NCBI RefSeq assembly: GCF_001425305.1
Contig: NZ_LMEE01000001.1
Span: forward strand, 1,378,183-1,442,182
Direction: 5' to 3'
DNA: 64,000 bases
Source: Phenylobacterium sp. Root1290
GTDB lineage: Bacteria > Pseudomonadota > Alphaproteobacteria > Caulobacterales > Caulobacteraceae
In this document: positions 52,137-61,735 of the stretch, piece after piece
Layout: each line of letters opens with the position of its first letter
Position numbering within the stretch: position 1 is the first letter of the stretch
Program-made: the position numbers and the translations under genes
The notes under the pieces: generated by a model
What the model saw: only the letters and a program-made list of their open reading frames with translations
Databases searched by the model: none
Told to the model about the DNA's origin: nothing

Positions 52137-53279
52137 TCAGCCGCGCTGAGCCCCGCTGGTGTCGCGGGCCAGCTTCGGCGCGCCGCCCTTCGGCGGCCCG
52201 CCGCGCCTGTGCTTGCCCTCGATGAGGGCCCGCACCGGCACGTCGAAATAACGCTCGGCCAGCCAGGCCGACCCCAGCACCACCGGGAAGACGGCGATCC
52301 CCGCCCAGGGCGCATAGGTCGCCAGGTTGACCCCCGTCGCGCCCGCCAGCGCCTCGGCCATCCGGTACAGCGGAACGTGCAGCACATAGACCCCGTACGA
52401 GATCCCGCCGAGGAACAGGCCGATCTTGGCCAGGCGCGGGCTGGGCTCATACTGGGCCGCGAACCAGATCAGCATCGGGTTGAACACCATCAGCAGGATG
52501 AGGTTGAGCGTGGCGAAGCGGCTCTCGCCGATCACATGTTCGTTCACGCCCGGCAGGAAGCTGAGGATCATCAGGCCGATCAGGGACAGGGCCATGAGAT
52601 TCGACTGCACGACGCGGCCGCCGCCGGCCCGCTCGCGCAGCTTGTAGAGCAGCATGCCGTTGAAGAACCCGAAGGCGGCGCGCGCCCCGCCGCCGAAGAA
52701 CGTGCCCCACTCCGGACCCAGGTCCATGGTGCTGTGACGCCCGACCAGGAAGGCCAGGATCGCGCCGGAGACGCCGACCGCCACCGCCAGCTGGCGGATC
52801 GAGAACCTGTAGGCGAAGAACCCGAAGACCCCGCACATGATGAACTCGAAGAACAGCGTCCAGGCGGGGAAGTTCGCCGGAAACAGCGACTGCTCGGGGT
52901 TGTCGGTGATGCCGGGCAGCAGCACCAGGTTGGTGAGGACCGAGAGGACCACCTCGCGGTCCAGATGGTCAGGGCCGAAACGGATATTGACCGCCATGGC
53001 CGCCACGCCGATCGCGAACCCGAGGAAGTAAAGCGGGTAGAGCCGGACCAGCCGTTGCCACAGGAACTTGCGCCCGCCGAGCCCTGATTTCAGGCGCTTC
53101 TCGTAGGTGTGCATCAGCACGAAGCCGCTTAGGGTAAAGAAGAGATCAACCCCGATGACTGCGCCGACCATGAAGTGGGGCTGCGTTCCCCACATCAGCA
53201 ACTCGGTGTGGACTGCAATGATCACGAACGCGATCACGCCCCTCAACGCGTGCAGCGTATAGAACTGCTGTGCGCGCAT
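52137..53279 (-). CDS. Acyltransferase 3 family membrane protein
   Basis: This 380-residue protein has about ten transmembrane segments. The start FYTLHALRGVIAFVIIAVHT has the RG..A..V..H motif of acyltransferase 3 enzymes, which acetylate surface polysaccharides, and DLFFTLSGFVLMHTYEKRL follows in the family pattern. The ATG at 53279 has GGGGGGCGCT upstream; the ORF extension uses a TTG and is rejected. The acceptor, perhaps an O-antigen or exopolysaccharide sugar, is unknown. Confidence 0.9.
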   Translation of the reverse strand: MRAQQFYTLHALRGVIAFVIIAVHTELLMWGTQPHFMVGAVIGVDLFFTLSGFVLMHTYEKRLKSGLGGRKFLWQRLVRLYPLYFLGFAIGVAAMAVNIRFGPDHLDREVVLSVLTNLVLLPGITDNPEQSLFPANFPAWTLFFEFIMCGVFGFFAYRFSIRQLAVAVGVSGAILAFLVGRHSTMDLGPEWGTFFGGGARAAFGFFNGMLLYKLRERAGGGRVVQSNLMALSLIGLMILSFLPGVNEHVIGESRFATLNLILLMVFNPMLIWFAAQYEPSPRLAKIGLFLGGISYGVYVLHVPLYRMAEALAGATGVNLATYAPWAGIAVFPVVLGSAWLAERYFDVPVRALIEGKHRRGGPPKGGAPKLARDTSGAQRG

Positions 53280-53481
53280 AGCGCCCCCCACTGAACTCAA
53301 CTCTCGCGCCCCCGGACTAAACGCGCGATGCGACGATACTACCTACATCCGTAAATTTACAGTCGATAACATTTGATAGGCTCAACCTCAGGGTTGGTCG
53401 GGGAACTGCTCAATGTGGATTTGCGCCGCGCGGCCGAGAGCGCGCCTAGCGCCGCCGCCGCTGAGGCTCTATCTCCCCCTC
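53280..53481. promoter_or_regulatory. Divergent region before the SDHAF4-like gene
   Basis: About 200 bases lie between the leftward acyltransferase start and the small rightward gene. The stretch at 53335-53385 is AT-rich (AAATTTACAGTCGATAACATTTGATAGG) and is the likely promoter area for the acyltransferase. I see no named motif, hairpin or repeat. Confidence 0.4.
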
Positions 53482-53676
53482 ATGACCGAGCCGCCCAACG
53501 CCGCCCCGGGGAAGGAGCTTTCCCCCGCCGCCCGCCGCGCGCTGGAGGAAGCCGCCGCGCGCCACGCCGCCGAACAGGAGCGCCAGGCCCGCGAGGCCGA
53601 GCTCGGCGGCCCCTCCGGACCCGAGCCGACCCGCTTCGGCGATTGGGAACGCAAAGGCATTGCGGTTGATTTCTAA
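53482..53676 (+). CDS. DUF1674 protein, succinate dehydrogenase assembly factor 4-like
   Basis: This 64-residue protein is charged and helical at first and ends in the DUF1674 signature GPEPTRFGDWERKGIAVDF. In mitochondria SDHAF4 binds the flavoprotein subunit of succinate dehydrogenase and protects it before complex assembly. Bacterial members are assumed to do the same. The ATG at 53482 is preferred over an upstream ATG because the extra residues are not conserved-like. Confidence 0.9.
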   Translation: MTEPPNAAPGKELSPAARRALEEAAARHAAEQERQAREAELGGPSGPEPTRFGDWERKGIAVDF

Positions 53677-53767
53677 GGCCTGAGGTTCCCGCGTCAGGGG
53701 CAAGGCGTCGCCCCATGGGCCGCCACGCCCTAGATTGCGGCGACAAGATCCGAAGGCGGAGACGACG

Positions 53768-54286
53768 ATGCGGCGATCGACCGGCATGATCCTTGGCCTG
53801 GCCCTGGCGGCGAGCGCCGGCGCGGCCCACGCCCAACAGGCGCCCGACTACCAACAATGGGGCGACAGCCAGAACGGCGGCTATCGCTACAGCTCCGCCG
53901 GCCCCGGCGGCGAAGTCTTCGAGGAAGAGATCCGTCGCCATGCGGTGACCCCGCAGACCGAGGCCTACAGCGAGGCCTACTACGCGCCGCCGCCTTGCTG
54001 CGGCGCCGGCGGCTACGAGATCCCCACCTATGGCTACGCCTCGCAGAACTACGGCTGGCCCGGCCAGGGCTGCTGCGCGCGCGGCGGCGGCGAGGTGAGC
54101 TACAGCTCCTCGTCCTCCAGCTACACGGGCGGCGTGGGCGGCTATCTCGCCGACGGCGCCTGGCCAGGCGGCTACTGGTCCGGCGGCTACTGGCCGGACG
54201 GGCGCTACGCCGGCGTCCGGCGCTGGGACTACGACAGCGGCTGGCGCGACCTGCCTGGCCGCCGGCCGGTCGTCGCGCCGCGCTGA
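53768..54286 (+). CDS. Secreted glycine/tyrosine-rich protein of unknown function
   Basis: This 172-residue protein has a cleavable signal peptide (MRRSTGMILGLALAASAGAAHAQ, cleavage likely after AHA). The mature part is rich in Y, G and S, with two CC pairs (PPCCGAGG, GCCARGG), a serine run SSSSSS near residue 115 and GGYW repeats toward the end. I do not recognise a domain. It may be an envelope or extracellular low-complexity protein. Ribosome binding site GGCGGAGACG. It converges on pyrF. Confidence 0.65.
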   Translation: MRRSTGMILGLALAASAGAAHAQQAPDYQQWGDSQNGGYRYSSAGPGGEVFEEEIRRHAVTPQTEAYSEAYYAPPPCCGAGGYEIPTYGYASQNYGWPGQGCCARGGGEVSYSSSSSSYTGGVGGYLADGAWPGGYWSGGYWPDGRYAGVRRWDYDSGWRDLPGRRPVVAPR

Positions 54287-54290
54287 CCCG

Positions 54291-55004
54291 CTAGACCCCG
54301 GCCATCTCGGCGGCCACCCGCAGCGCCGCGTCGTGCGGATCGTTGGCGGCGGTGATCGGACGACCGCAGACGATGTGGCTGGCGCCGGCCCGCAGCGCGT
54401 CGGCCGGCGTGGCCGCGCGCGCCTGATCGTTCTTCGCCGACCAGTCCGGGCGCACGCCCGGCGTCACCACCAGGAAGTCCTTGCCGCCCAGCTTGCGGGC
54501 CAGCTCGGCCTCGTGCGGGCTGGCGATCACCCCGTCGGCGCCAGCGGCGATGGCGTGGTGGATGCGGCGCTCGACCAGCGAGCGGGCCGTCTCGTTGAAG
54601 CCCATCTCGATCAGGTCGGCGTCGTGCAGGCTGGTCAGCACGGTGACGCCCAGGATCTTCAGGTTCGAGCGGCCGCGGCCCTGCACGGCGGCCTTCAGCA
54701 CCTGCGGCTCGGCATGGACCGTGAGGAAGTCGCAGCCGGTGTCGGCCAGCACCGCGGCCGAACGCTGGACGGTGGTGCCGATGTCATGCAGCTTCCAATC
54801 GAGGAACACCTGCTTGCCCTGCGCCTTTAGCTCCTGGGCCAGGGCCATCCCGCCGCCGGTGGCGAACAGCTCCAGACCCACCTTGTAGAAGCTTACAGCC
54901 TCGCCGACGGTTTCGACCAAGGCCCTGGCCTCGGTCACGGTCGGCACGTCCAGCGGCACGATCAGGCGCGGATCGGCACGCACGGGAGCTTCGATGACGG
55001 CCAT
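54291..55004 (-). CDS. pyrF: Orotidine 5'-phosphate decarboxylase
   Basis: This 237-residue TIM-barrel enzyme makes UMP from OMP. LIVPLDVP, FYKVGLELF, FLDWKLHDI with the catalytic Asp/Lys set, ADGVIASPHE and LVVTPGVRP are visible. ATG at 55004 with GGAAGG upstream. The reading frame continues far upstream across MarC, which is a shadow. It is a single gene between convergent and divergent neighbours. Confidence 0.96.
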   Translation of the reverse strand: MAVIEAPVRADPRLIVPLDVPTVTEARALVETVGEAVSFYKVGLELFATGGGMALAQELKAQGKQVFLDWKLHDIGTTVQRSAAVLADTGCDFLTVHAEPQVLKAAVQGRGRSNLKILGVTVLTSLHDADLIEMGFNETARSLVERRIHHAIAAGADGVIASPHEAELARKLGGKDFLVVTPGVRPDWSAKNDQARAATPADALRAGASHIVCGRPITAANDPHDAALRVAAEMAGV

Positions 55005-55082
55005 GACGGCATCCTTCCAGGCAGACGCGCGCAACCGCTGGGGGCGGTCGGCGGATTTGGCGAATTGGGCTAAGACGTCTGC

Positions 55083-55778
55083 ATGAGCCAGTGGGACTTC
55101 GCCGTCAACTTTTTCGTCGCGCTGTTCGCGCTGATCGACCCGATCGGGAACGTCCCGCTGTTCGCCGCGGCGACCAACGGCGCGCGGAACCGGGAGGCGC
55201 GATTCATCTCGGTCTACATCGCGCTGTTCATGCTCGCCTTCCTGACCTTCTTCTACTTCTCGGGCCTGGCGCTGCTGGAGTTCTTCGGGATCTCCCTGGC
55301 CGCCTTCCGCATCGCCGGCGGGGTGATCCTGTTCCTGCTCGGCCTGGAAATGGCCCGCGACGACTTCACCGCCGCCTTCGCCGGCGCCGCCGACGAGGAC
55401 GCGCCGATCGGCGGCGACCGCGCCCAGGCCCGCCGCCGCTTCGAGCGGATGATCGTCCCGTTCGCCATGCCGCTGCTGATCGGGCCGGGTGCGATCTCGA
55501 CGGTGGTGATCTACGCCAGCGAGGCCAAGAAGTTCGGCCTCGGCGGCGCGGCGGCCGGCGTGGCGGTGATCACCGCGATCTCGGTCTTCACCATGCTGAT
55601 CTTCTGGGCGACACCGCTGATCACCCGCCTGCTCGGCAAGATCGGCCTGACCATCGTGGTCCGCGTGCTCGGCCTGATCCTCTGCGCCCTGGCCGTGCAG
55701 TTCATCATCGCCGGCATCGCCGAGTCCACCGCCGGGGTGATCCTGCGCGAAGCCGCGGCGCCCTACGCGAAGCCCTAG
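55083..55778 (+). CDS. MarC family integral membrane protein
   Basis: This 231-residue protein has six hydrophobic segments. The family motifs FFVALFALIDPIGNVPLF at the start, GGVILFLLGLEMAR and AMPLLIGPGAISTVVI are present. MarC was once thought to give multiple antibiotic resistance, but its function is unknown. It is transcribed alone, divergent from pyrF. Confidence 0.92.
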   Translation: MSQWDFAVNFFVALFALIDPIGNVPLFAAATNGARNREARFISVYIALFMLAFLTFFYFSGLALLEFFGISLAAFRIAGGVILFLLGLEMARDDFTAAFAGAADEDAPIGGDRAQARRRFERMIVPFAMPLLIGPGAISTVVIYASEAKKFGLGGAAAGVAVITAISVFTMLIFWATPLITRLLGKIGLTIVVRVLGLILCALAVQFIIAGIAESTAGVILREAAAPYAKP

Positions 55779-55805
55779 CGGCGCCTTTCTGCTGGGCGCC
55801 GGGCG

Positions 55806-55841
55806 AAAACCTGCCCATCGCCTGCTCATCGGCAGGCTTTT
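55806..55841. terminator. Likely bidirectional terminator between marC-like and SDR genes
   Basis: AAAACCTGCC (55806-55815) pairs with GGCAGG at 55831-55836 followed by CTTTT. The stem is only six bases with a 15-base loop, so strength is doubtful, but it sits between convergent genes, where such a hairpin is expected. Confidence 0.5.
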
Positions 55842-55909
55842 CGACGTCCTATCGTCAGAAATCGCGGCAACCGGCAGCTTGCCAGTGTGGCCCTGCCGAT
55901 AGGCGCCGC

Positions 55910-56713
55910 TCAGACCGTCCCGCGGATGCGCGGTCCCTGCGAGGCCATCAGCGCCAGCGCCCACTCGTCCGGCAGCAGCTTGACCCCCGCCGCGATCGCC
56001 TTGTTCGGCGCGCCGGGCACGCAGATCGGCCGGTTGGCCTCGGCCGCCTCGTAGCCGGCGGCGGCCACCTCATCGGCTCCCAGCCACATCCACGGCGGCG
56101 CCGCACGGCTGATCTGCTCGCGCGTGTCGTTGACGTCGTGGAACTCCGAATAGGTGAAGCCGGGGCACAGCGCCGAGACGTGGACGCCCTTGTCCAGCGT
56201 CTCCAGGTGCAGGCTCTGGGAGGCCTTGATCAGATAGCTCTTCACCGCCCCGTAAAGGGTTGCGCCCGGCGAGCCGGGGATCAGCCCGGCCAGCGAGGCG
56301 ACATTGACGATCCGGCCGAACCGGCGCTCGGTCATGCCCGACAGCACGCGGTAGGCCAGTTCGGTCGGCGCGGTCAGCATCACCCGCAGGAAGGCCTCGT
56401 GCGTCTCCCACGACGACTCAAGAAAGCCGCCCGGCACCCCGTAGCCGGCGTTGTTGACCAGCACGTCGGCCGACCGGCCATGCGCGGTCAGGTGGTCGAG
56501 GATCTGGCCGGGCGCCTCCGGTTCGCTGAGGTCGGCGGCGATGGTCAGCGTCTCCACCCCGTGCTTGAGGCGGATCTCCTCGGCCAGCCGCTCCAGGCGG
56601 TCGGTCCGGCGGGCGGTCAGGGCCACGTCGTAGCCGTGGCTGGCGTAGATCTTGGCGAAGGCCGCGCCGATCCCGGCCGAGGCTCCCGTCACCAGCGCCA
56701 ATCTGCGATCCAT
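55910..56713 (-). CDS. Short-chain dehydrogenase/reductase
   Basis: This 267-residue oxidoreductase has a classical Rossmann start LVTGASAGIGAAFA, NNAGYGVPGGF, the active-site Ser region NVASLAGLIPGSPG and YGAVKSYLIK with catalytic Tyr-Lys. ATG at 56713 follows AGGGGCGCAG. Similar SDRs in alphaproteobacteria act on lipids or hydroxysteroids; the substrate here is unknown. Confidence 0.92.
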   Translation of the reverse strand: MDRRLALVTGASAGIGAAFAKIYASHGYDVALTARRTDRLERLAEEIRLKHGVETLTIAADLSEPEAPGQILDHLTAHGRSADVLVNNAGYGVPGGFLESSWETHEAFLRVMLTAPTELAYRVLSGMTERRFGRIVNVASLAGLIPGSPGATLYGAVKSYLIKASQSLHLETLDKGVHVSALCPGFTYSEFHDVNDTREQISRAAPPWMWLGADEVAAAGYEAAEANRPICVPGAPNKAIAAGVKLLPDEWALALMASQGPRIRGTV

Positions 56714-56893
56714 CTGCGCCCCTTGCGTCCCGAACAGGGCCGAAGGTGGCGAAAGCGGCCACAAGGTCAAGCGCGCGGCGGCGTGACGCGGGCACGTCGC
56801 GATTGTACGTTCGCCAGATTGGGTGTAATCGCGCCCGCCGTTGCGGCATCGGGCCGCGCTTGGGAGCCTCTGTCGTGTTCCCGGAGACCTTGA

Positions 56894-58810
56894 ATGGCTG
56901 ACTCAGCCGCCGTCGCTCCAGAAGCGACCGAGGAATCTCACTCCCACAAGCGGGAAAGCTTCGCCGCCCTGGCCCTGGGGGCGATCGGCGTCGTGTTCGG
57001 CGACATCGGCACCAGCCCGCTCTACGCGATGAAGGAAGCGCTGCACCACTCGCGCTCCGGCGGCGCCAGCGAGCTGGCCGTCCTGGGCGTCGTGTCGCTG
57101 GTGATCTGGGCGCTGATCCTGATCGTGACGATCAAGTACGTCGTCTTCCTGATGCGGGCCGACAACAAGGGCGAGGGCGGCACCCTGGCCCTGATGGCCC
57201 TGGCCCAGCGCAGCCTGCCAAAGCGCTCGGCCTGGGTGTTCTTTCTCGGCGTGATCGGCGCGGCGCTGTTCTACGGCGACGGCATCATCACCCCGGCGAT
57301 CTCCGTGCTGTCGGCCGTCGAGGGCCTCAAGGAAGCGCCCGGCGTCGGCAACGGAATCGAGCCCTACCTGGTGCCGATCGCGGCCGGCGTGCTGATCGCG
57401 CTGTTCATGGTCCAGGCCCGCGGCACCCATCGCGTGGCGGCCTTCTTCGGCCCGATCACGGCGCTGTGGTTCCTCGTGCTCGGCGGCATGGGCCTCTATC
57501 ACATCTTCGACGACTGGACGATCGTGCGGGCCTTCCTGCCCCACTACGGGATCGTGTTCCTGGTCAACAACGGCTGGGTCGGCTTCGTCATTCTCGGCAG
57601 CGTGTTCCTGGCCGTGACCGGGGCCGAGGCCCTCTACGCCGACATGGGACACTTCGGAAAAGGCCCGATCCAAGCTTCCTGGCTGTGGTTCGTCCTGCCG
57701 TGTCTGGCGCTGAACTATCTGGGCCAGGGCGCGAATGTGCTCGCCCACCCAGAAGCGCGCTTCAATCCGTTCTGGGAAATGGTCCCGGAGATCGCCTACT
57801 GGCCGGTGCTTGTGCTGGCCACCGCCGCGACCGTCATCGCCAGCCAGGCGGTGATCACCGGCGCCTTTTCGATGACCCAGCAGGCCGTGCAACTCGGCCT
57901 GTTGCCGCGCATCGACATCCGCCGCACCTCCGAGACCCAGGCCGGCCAGATCTACGTGCCGCAGGTGAACACCTATCTGATGATCGGCGTCCTGGTGCTG
58001 CTGTTCACCTTCCAGAACTCATCGTCCCTGGCCGCCGCCTACGGCATCGCGGTGACCGGCGCGATGTTTGTCGACACCCTGCTGTTCTTCGTGATCATCC
58101 GCCACATGTGGAAGCGGCCGCTGTGGCAGGCCGCTCTGGGCGCCGGGGCGTTCGGCGTCATCGACCTGGTGTTCATCGGCTCCAACCTGCTGAAGATCCC
58201 GGACGGAGCCTGGATGCCTCTCGTGATGGGCGCCTTCCTGGTGCTGATCATGTGGACCTGGACCCGCGGCGCGCAGATCCTGTCGGACAAGACCCGCCGC
58301 GACTCCGTGCCTCTGATCGAGCTGTCCGAGATCCTCAAGGCCCGCGCCCCGCACCGCGCGCCGGGCACGGCGATCTTCCTGACCTCGGACCCGGACATCG
58401 CGCCCGTCGCCCTGATGCACAACCTCAAGCACAACAAGGTTCTGCACGAAAAGAACATCATCCTCACCGTGGTCACCGCCGAGACCCCGCGGGTGCGCGA
58501 AGACGACCGCATCCGCATCGAGCCGGTCAACGACGACTTCAAGAAGGTGTTCATCTCCTACGGCTTCATGGAGAGCCCGAACCTGCCCAAGGCGCTCGGC
58601 CTCTGCCGCAAGCTGGGTCTGAAGTTCGACATCATGGCGACCAGCTTCTTCCTCGGCCGCCGCTCGATCATCGCCTCGGCGCAGTCGGGCATGCCGCTCT
58701 GGCAGGACAAGATCTTCATTTTCCTCATGAAGAACGCCGCCAATCCGACCGACTTCTACAAGATCCCGCCCGGCCGCGTCGTGGAGCTGGGCACCCAGGT
58801 GAGCGTCTAG
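56894..58810 (+). CDS. kup: Kup potassium uptake transporter
   Basis: This 638-residue potassium transporter has about twelve membrane segments and a soluble C-terminal tail. The family opening ALGAIGVVFGDIGTSPLYA, then YGDGIITPAISVLSAVEGL and YADMGHFGKGPI, is strong evidence. It probably takes up K+ together with H+. A small membrane gene starts directly after the stop. Confidence 0.95.
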   Translation: MADSAAVAPEATEESHSHKRESFAALALGAIGVVFGDIGTSPLYAMKEALHHSRSGGASELAVLGVVSLVIWALILIVTIKYVVFLMRADNKGEGGTLALMALAQRSLPKRSAWVFFLGVIGAALFYGDGIITPAISVLSAVEGLKEAPGVGNGIEPYLVPIAAGVLIALFMVQARGTHRVAAFFGPITALWFLVLGGMGLYHIFDDWTIVRAFLPHYGIVFLVNNGWVGFVILGSVFLAVTGAEALYADMGHFGKGPIQASWLWFVLPCLALNYLGQGANVLAHPEARFNPFWEMVPEIAYWPVLVLATAATVIASQAVITGAFSMTQQAVQLGLLPRIDIRRTSETQAGQIYVPQVNTYLMIGVLVLLFTFQNSSSLAAAYGIAVTGAMFVDTLLFFVIIRHMWKRPLWQAALGAGAFGVIDLVFIGSNLLKIPDGAWMPLVMGAFLVLIMWTWTRGAQILSDKTRRDSVPLIELSEILKARAPHRAPGTAIFLTSDPDIAPVALMHNLKHNKVLHEKNIILTVVTAETPRVREDDRIRIEPVNDDFKKVFISYGFMESPNLPKALGLCRKLGLKFDIMATSFFLGRRSIIASAQSGMPLWQDKIFIFLMKNAANPTDFYKIPPGRVVELGTQVSV

Positions 58811-59155
58811 ATGAGTATTCTGAGTATCGCCGCGGACACGCTGTGGATCATCGCCCTGTCGATCATGGCGGGCGGCGCGCGCGTGGCCTGGCGGCGAATG
58901 GACGCCAAGACCATGGTGCCGATGATCGGAACCTGGCGGCTGCCGCGCAACCAGGCCCTGATCCTCCCGATCGTGCTGGCCTTCGTCGCCGGGGCGGTCA
59001 TGCTCTGGGGCCACCGGAGCGCGTCCGACCTGAGCTACAGCATCATCTTCTTCGGCCTGCGCGCGACCCTGGCGGCGGTGATCGCCATGCTGCACTTGCA
59101 ATGGCTGAAGGGCGCGGTCGCCACGCTCGACTCCGAAGGCGCGCTGAAGCCCTGA
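58811..59155 (+). CDS. Small membrane protein after Kup
   Basis: This 114-residue protein has about three hydrophobic segments (residues 8-25, 45-62, 74-97) and basic loops (RVAWRRMDAKT). No domain is recognised. The ATG immediately follows the kup stop, so it is translated from the same message, and might be a partner of Kup; that is inference. Its stop converges on lrp, with a GCCCTGA-GGGC-TCAGGGC hairpin at 59149-59166. Confidence 0.7.
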   Translation: MSILSIAADTLWIIALSIMAGGARVAWRRMDAKTMVPMIGTWRLPRNQALILPIVLAFVAGAVMLWGHRSASDLSYSIIFFGLRATLAAVIAMLHLQWLKGAVATLDSEGALKP

Positions 59156-59159
59156 GGGC

Positions 59160-59621
59160 TCAGGGCAGCGGGATCTCGTAGGTCCGCTTGACGGTTTCCA
59201 TCGGCACGTCGGTCTTGACGCTCTGGACGCTGGGAATGCGCGTCAGATGGTCGGCCTGAAACCGCCAGTAGCTGTTCAGGTCGGCGGTCACGATCCGCAG
59301 CAGCGCGTCGCATTCGCCGGTCGTCAGGTAGCATTCCACCACCTCCGGGAACCGCCGGATCGCCTCGGCGAACTGGTGGGTGACCTCGGCGTCCTGGGTC
59401 TTGAACCAGACCCGCGCGAACACCGTCAGCCCGACCCCCAGCTTGGCCCCGTCCAGCACCGCCACGTAGCGCTCGATGACGCCGGCTTCCTCAAGCAGAC
59501 GCACCCTGCGCAGGCAGGGCGAAGGCGAGAGTCCCACCTCGCGGGCGAGTTCTATATTCTGCATGCGGCCGTCGCGCTGCAGGGCGCGAAGGATGCGTCG
59601 GTCGATCGCGTCGAGTTTCAT
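59160..59621 (-). CDS. Lrp/AsnC family transcriptional regulator
   Basis: This 153-residue protein has an N-terminal helix-turn-helix (LDAIDRRILRALQRDGRMQN, LSPSPCLRRVRLLEEAGVI) and a C-terminal RAM/AsnC ligand-binding domain (VVECYLTTGECDALLRIV). Start ATG at 59621 after GGCGCCA; longer frames overlap the divergent leader. It is divergent from argG with 142 AT-rich bases between, and could regulate it, as Lrp proteins often control adjacent genes. Confidence 0.93.
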   Translation of the reverse strand: MKLDAIDRRILRALQRDGRMQNIELAREVGLSPSPCLRRVRLLEEAGVIERYVAVLDGAKLGVGLTVFARVWFKTQDAEVTHQFAEAIRRFPEVVECYLTTGECDALLRIVTADLNSYWRFQADHLTRIPSVQSVKTDVPMETVKRTYEIPLP

Positions 59622-59709
59622 TGGCGCCTGGCGCCCCCAGCTATGAGCGAATTGAAATCGCATGCCAATTTCGCGCTCATTGTTGGTGTCTTTGCAATCC
59701 AATTGTTTT

Positions 59710-59761
59710 GATCTTGGCCTAGGGTGCCGATCTTGAATCCGATTTTGGCTTAGGGTGCCGA
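59710..59761 (+). repeat. Duplicated 21-base segment immediately before argG
   Basis: GATCTTGGCCTAGGGTGCCGA at 59710-59730 recurs as GATTTTGGCTTAGGGTGCCGA at 59741-59761, with only two mismatches in 21 bases and a 31-base period. Each unit contains TAGGGT, which fits a -10-like sequence. The second copy ends two bases before the argG ATG, leaving no room for a normal ribosome binding site. A GANTC site (GAATC) lies between them at 59735-59739. Operator for the neighbouring Lrp-type regulator is possible. Confidence 0.65.
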
Positions 59762-59763
59762 GC

Positions 59764-60992
<1,229 letters not shown>

Positions 60993-60996
<4 letters not shown>

Positions 60997-61199
60997 GCCT
61001 CGACCTTGTTGTAGGGATACTGGTCGCGGATCTCGTAGGCGAAGAAGCTGCCTTTCGAGTCCGCGTCCAGGAAACTTCGGTGCACTTCGCCGGGCACGCC
61101 GACATAGACGTAGCGGTCCCCGTCGTGGAACGTGACGAACAACTTCGCGCGGTTGGCGTCGTAGGAAATCTCGCGGATCGCTTCGGAGTCGACCTGCAT
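60993..61199 (-). CDS. KTSC domain protein
   Basis: This 68-residue protein matches the KTSC domain: strands [20 protein letters not shown], the helix [24 protein letters not shown]. Such domains occur alone or on lysyl-tRNA synthetases and may bind nucleic acid. It overlaps the argG end by four bases on the other strand. Function unknown. Confidence 0.85.
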
Positions 61200-61330
61200 G
61201 TCGGGGGTCTCCTATCTCCGTGGACACCCCTAAACGCGCAGAGCGGGCGAAAGAGTTCCCCGCCAAGCTGAGCCGTGCCAAGCTCGCCCCCTAACACGGC
61301 CGCGTCCGCCGGCCGGAATCAGGGGGAAAC

Positions 61331-61735
61331 ATGCAACCGCACAGCTACGTGGCGCTGGTCACGATCGCCGCGCTTCTGACCTATTTCTGGATGGGCCTGC
61401 GGGTCGGCCAGGCCCGCGCCAAGAGCGGCGTCGCCGCGCCCGCCATGACCGGCGACCCGATCCTCGAGCGCCACATTCGCGTCCACTACAACACCCTGGA
61501 ATGGCTGCCGATCTTCCTGGCCGCCATGTGGCTGTTCGCGATCTACTGGAACGACCTGATCGCCGCCGGCCTGGGCGTGGTCTGGATCGTCGGCCGGGTC
61601 CTCTATGCGCTGGGCTATGTCGCCGACCCGAAGAAGCGCGAGGCCGGCTTCATGATCCAGCTCGCCGCCACCGCGATCCTGCTGTTCGGCGCCGCCGGGC
61701 GGATCATCTGGACCCTCGCCGTCGTCGGCGCCTAG
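61331..61735 (+). CDS. MAPEG family membrane protein
   Basis: This 134-residue protein has four hydrophobic segments and the family motif with the RVHYNTLEWLPIFL helix (N..E..P) typical of membrane-associated eicosanoid/glutathione metabolism proteins. Bacterial members often bind glutathione; enzymatic activity is not shown for most. It overlaps the TSUP gene end by four bases. Confidence 0.9.
   Translation: MQPHSYVALVTIAALLTYFWMGLRVGQARAKSGVAAPAMTGDPILERHIRVHYNTLEWLPIFLAAMWLFAIYWNDLIAAGLGVVWIVGRVLYALGYVADPKKREAGFMIQLAATAILLFGAAGRIIWTLAVVGA

Noticed and set aside
55005..55964. Upstream extension of pyrF
   Set aside because: Antisense to the MarC gene and low-complexity; pyrF has a proper ATG at 55004.
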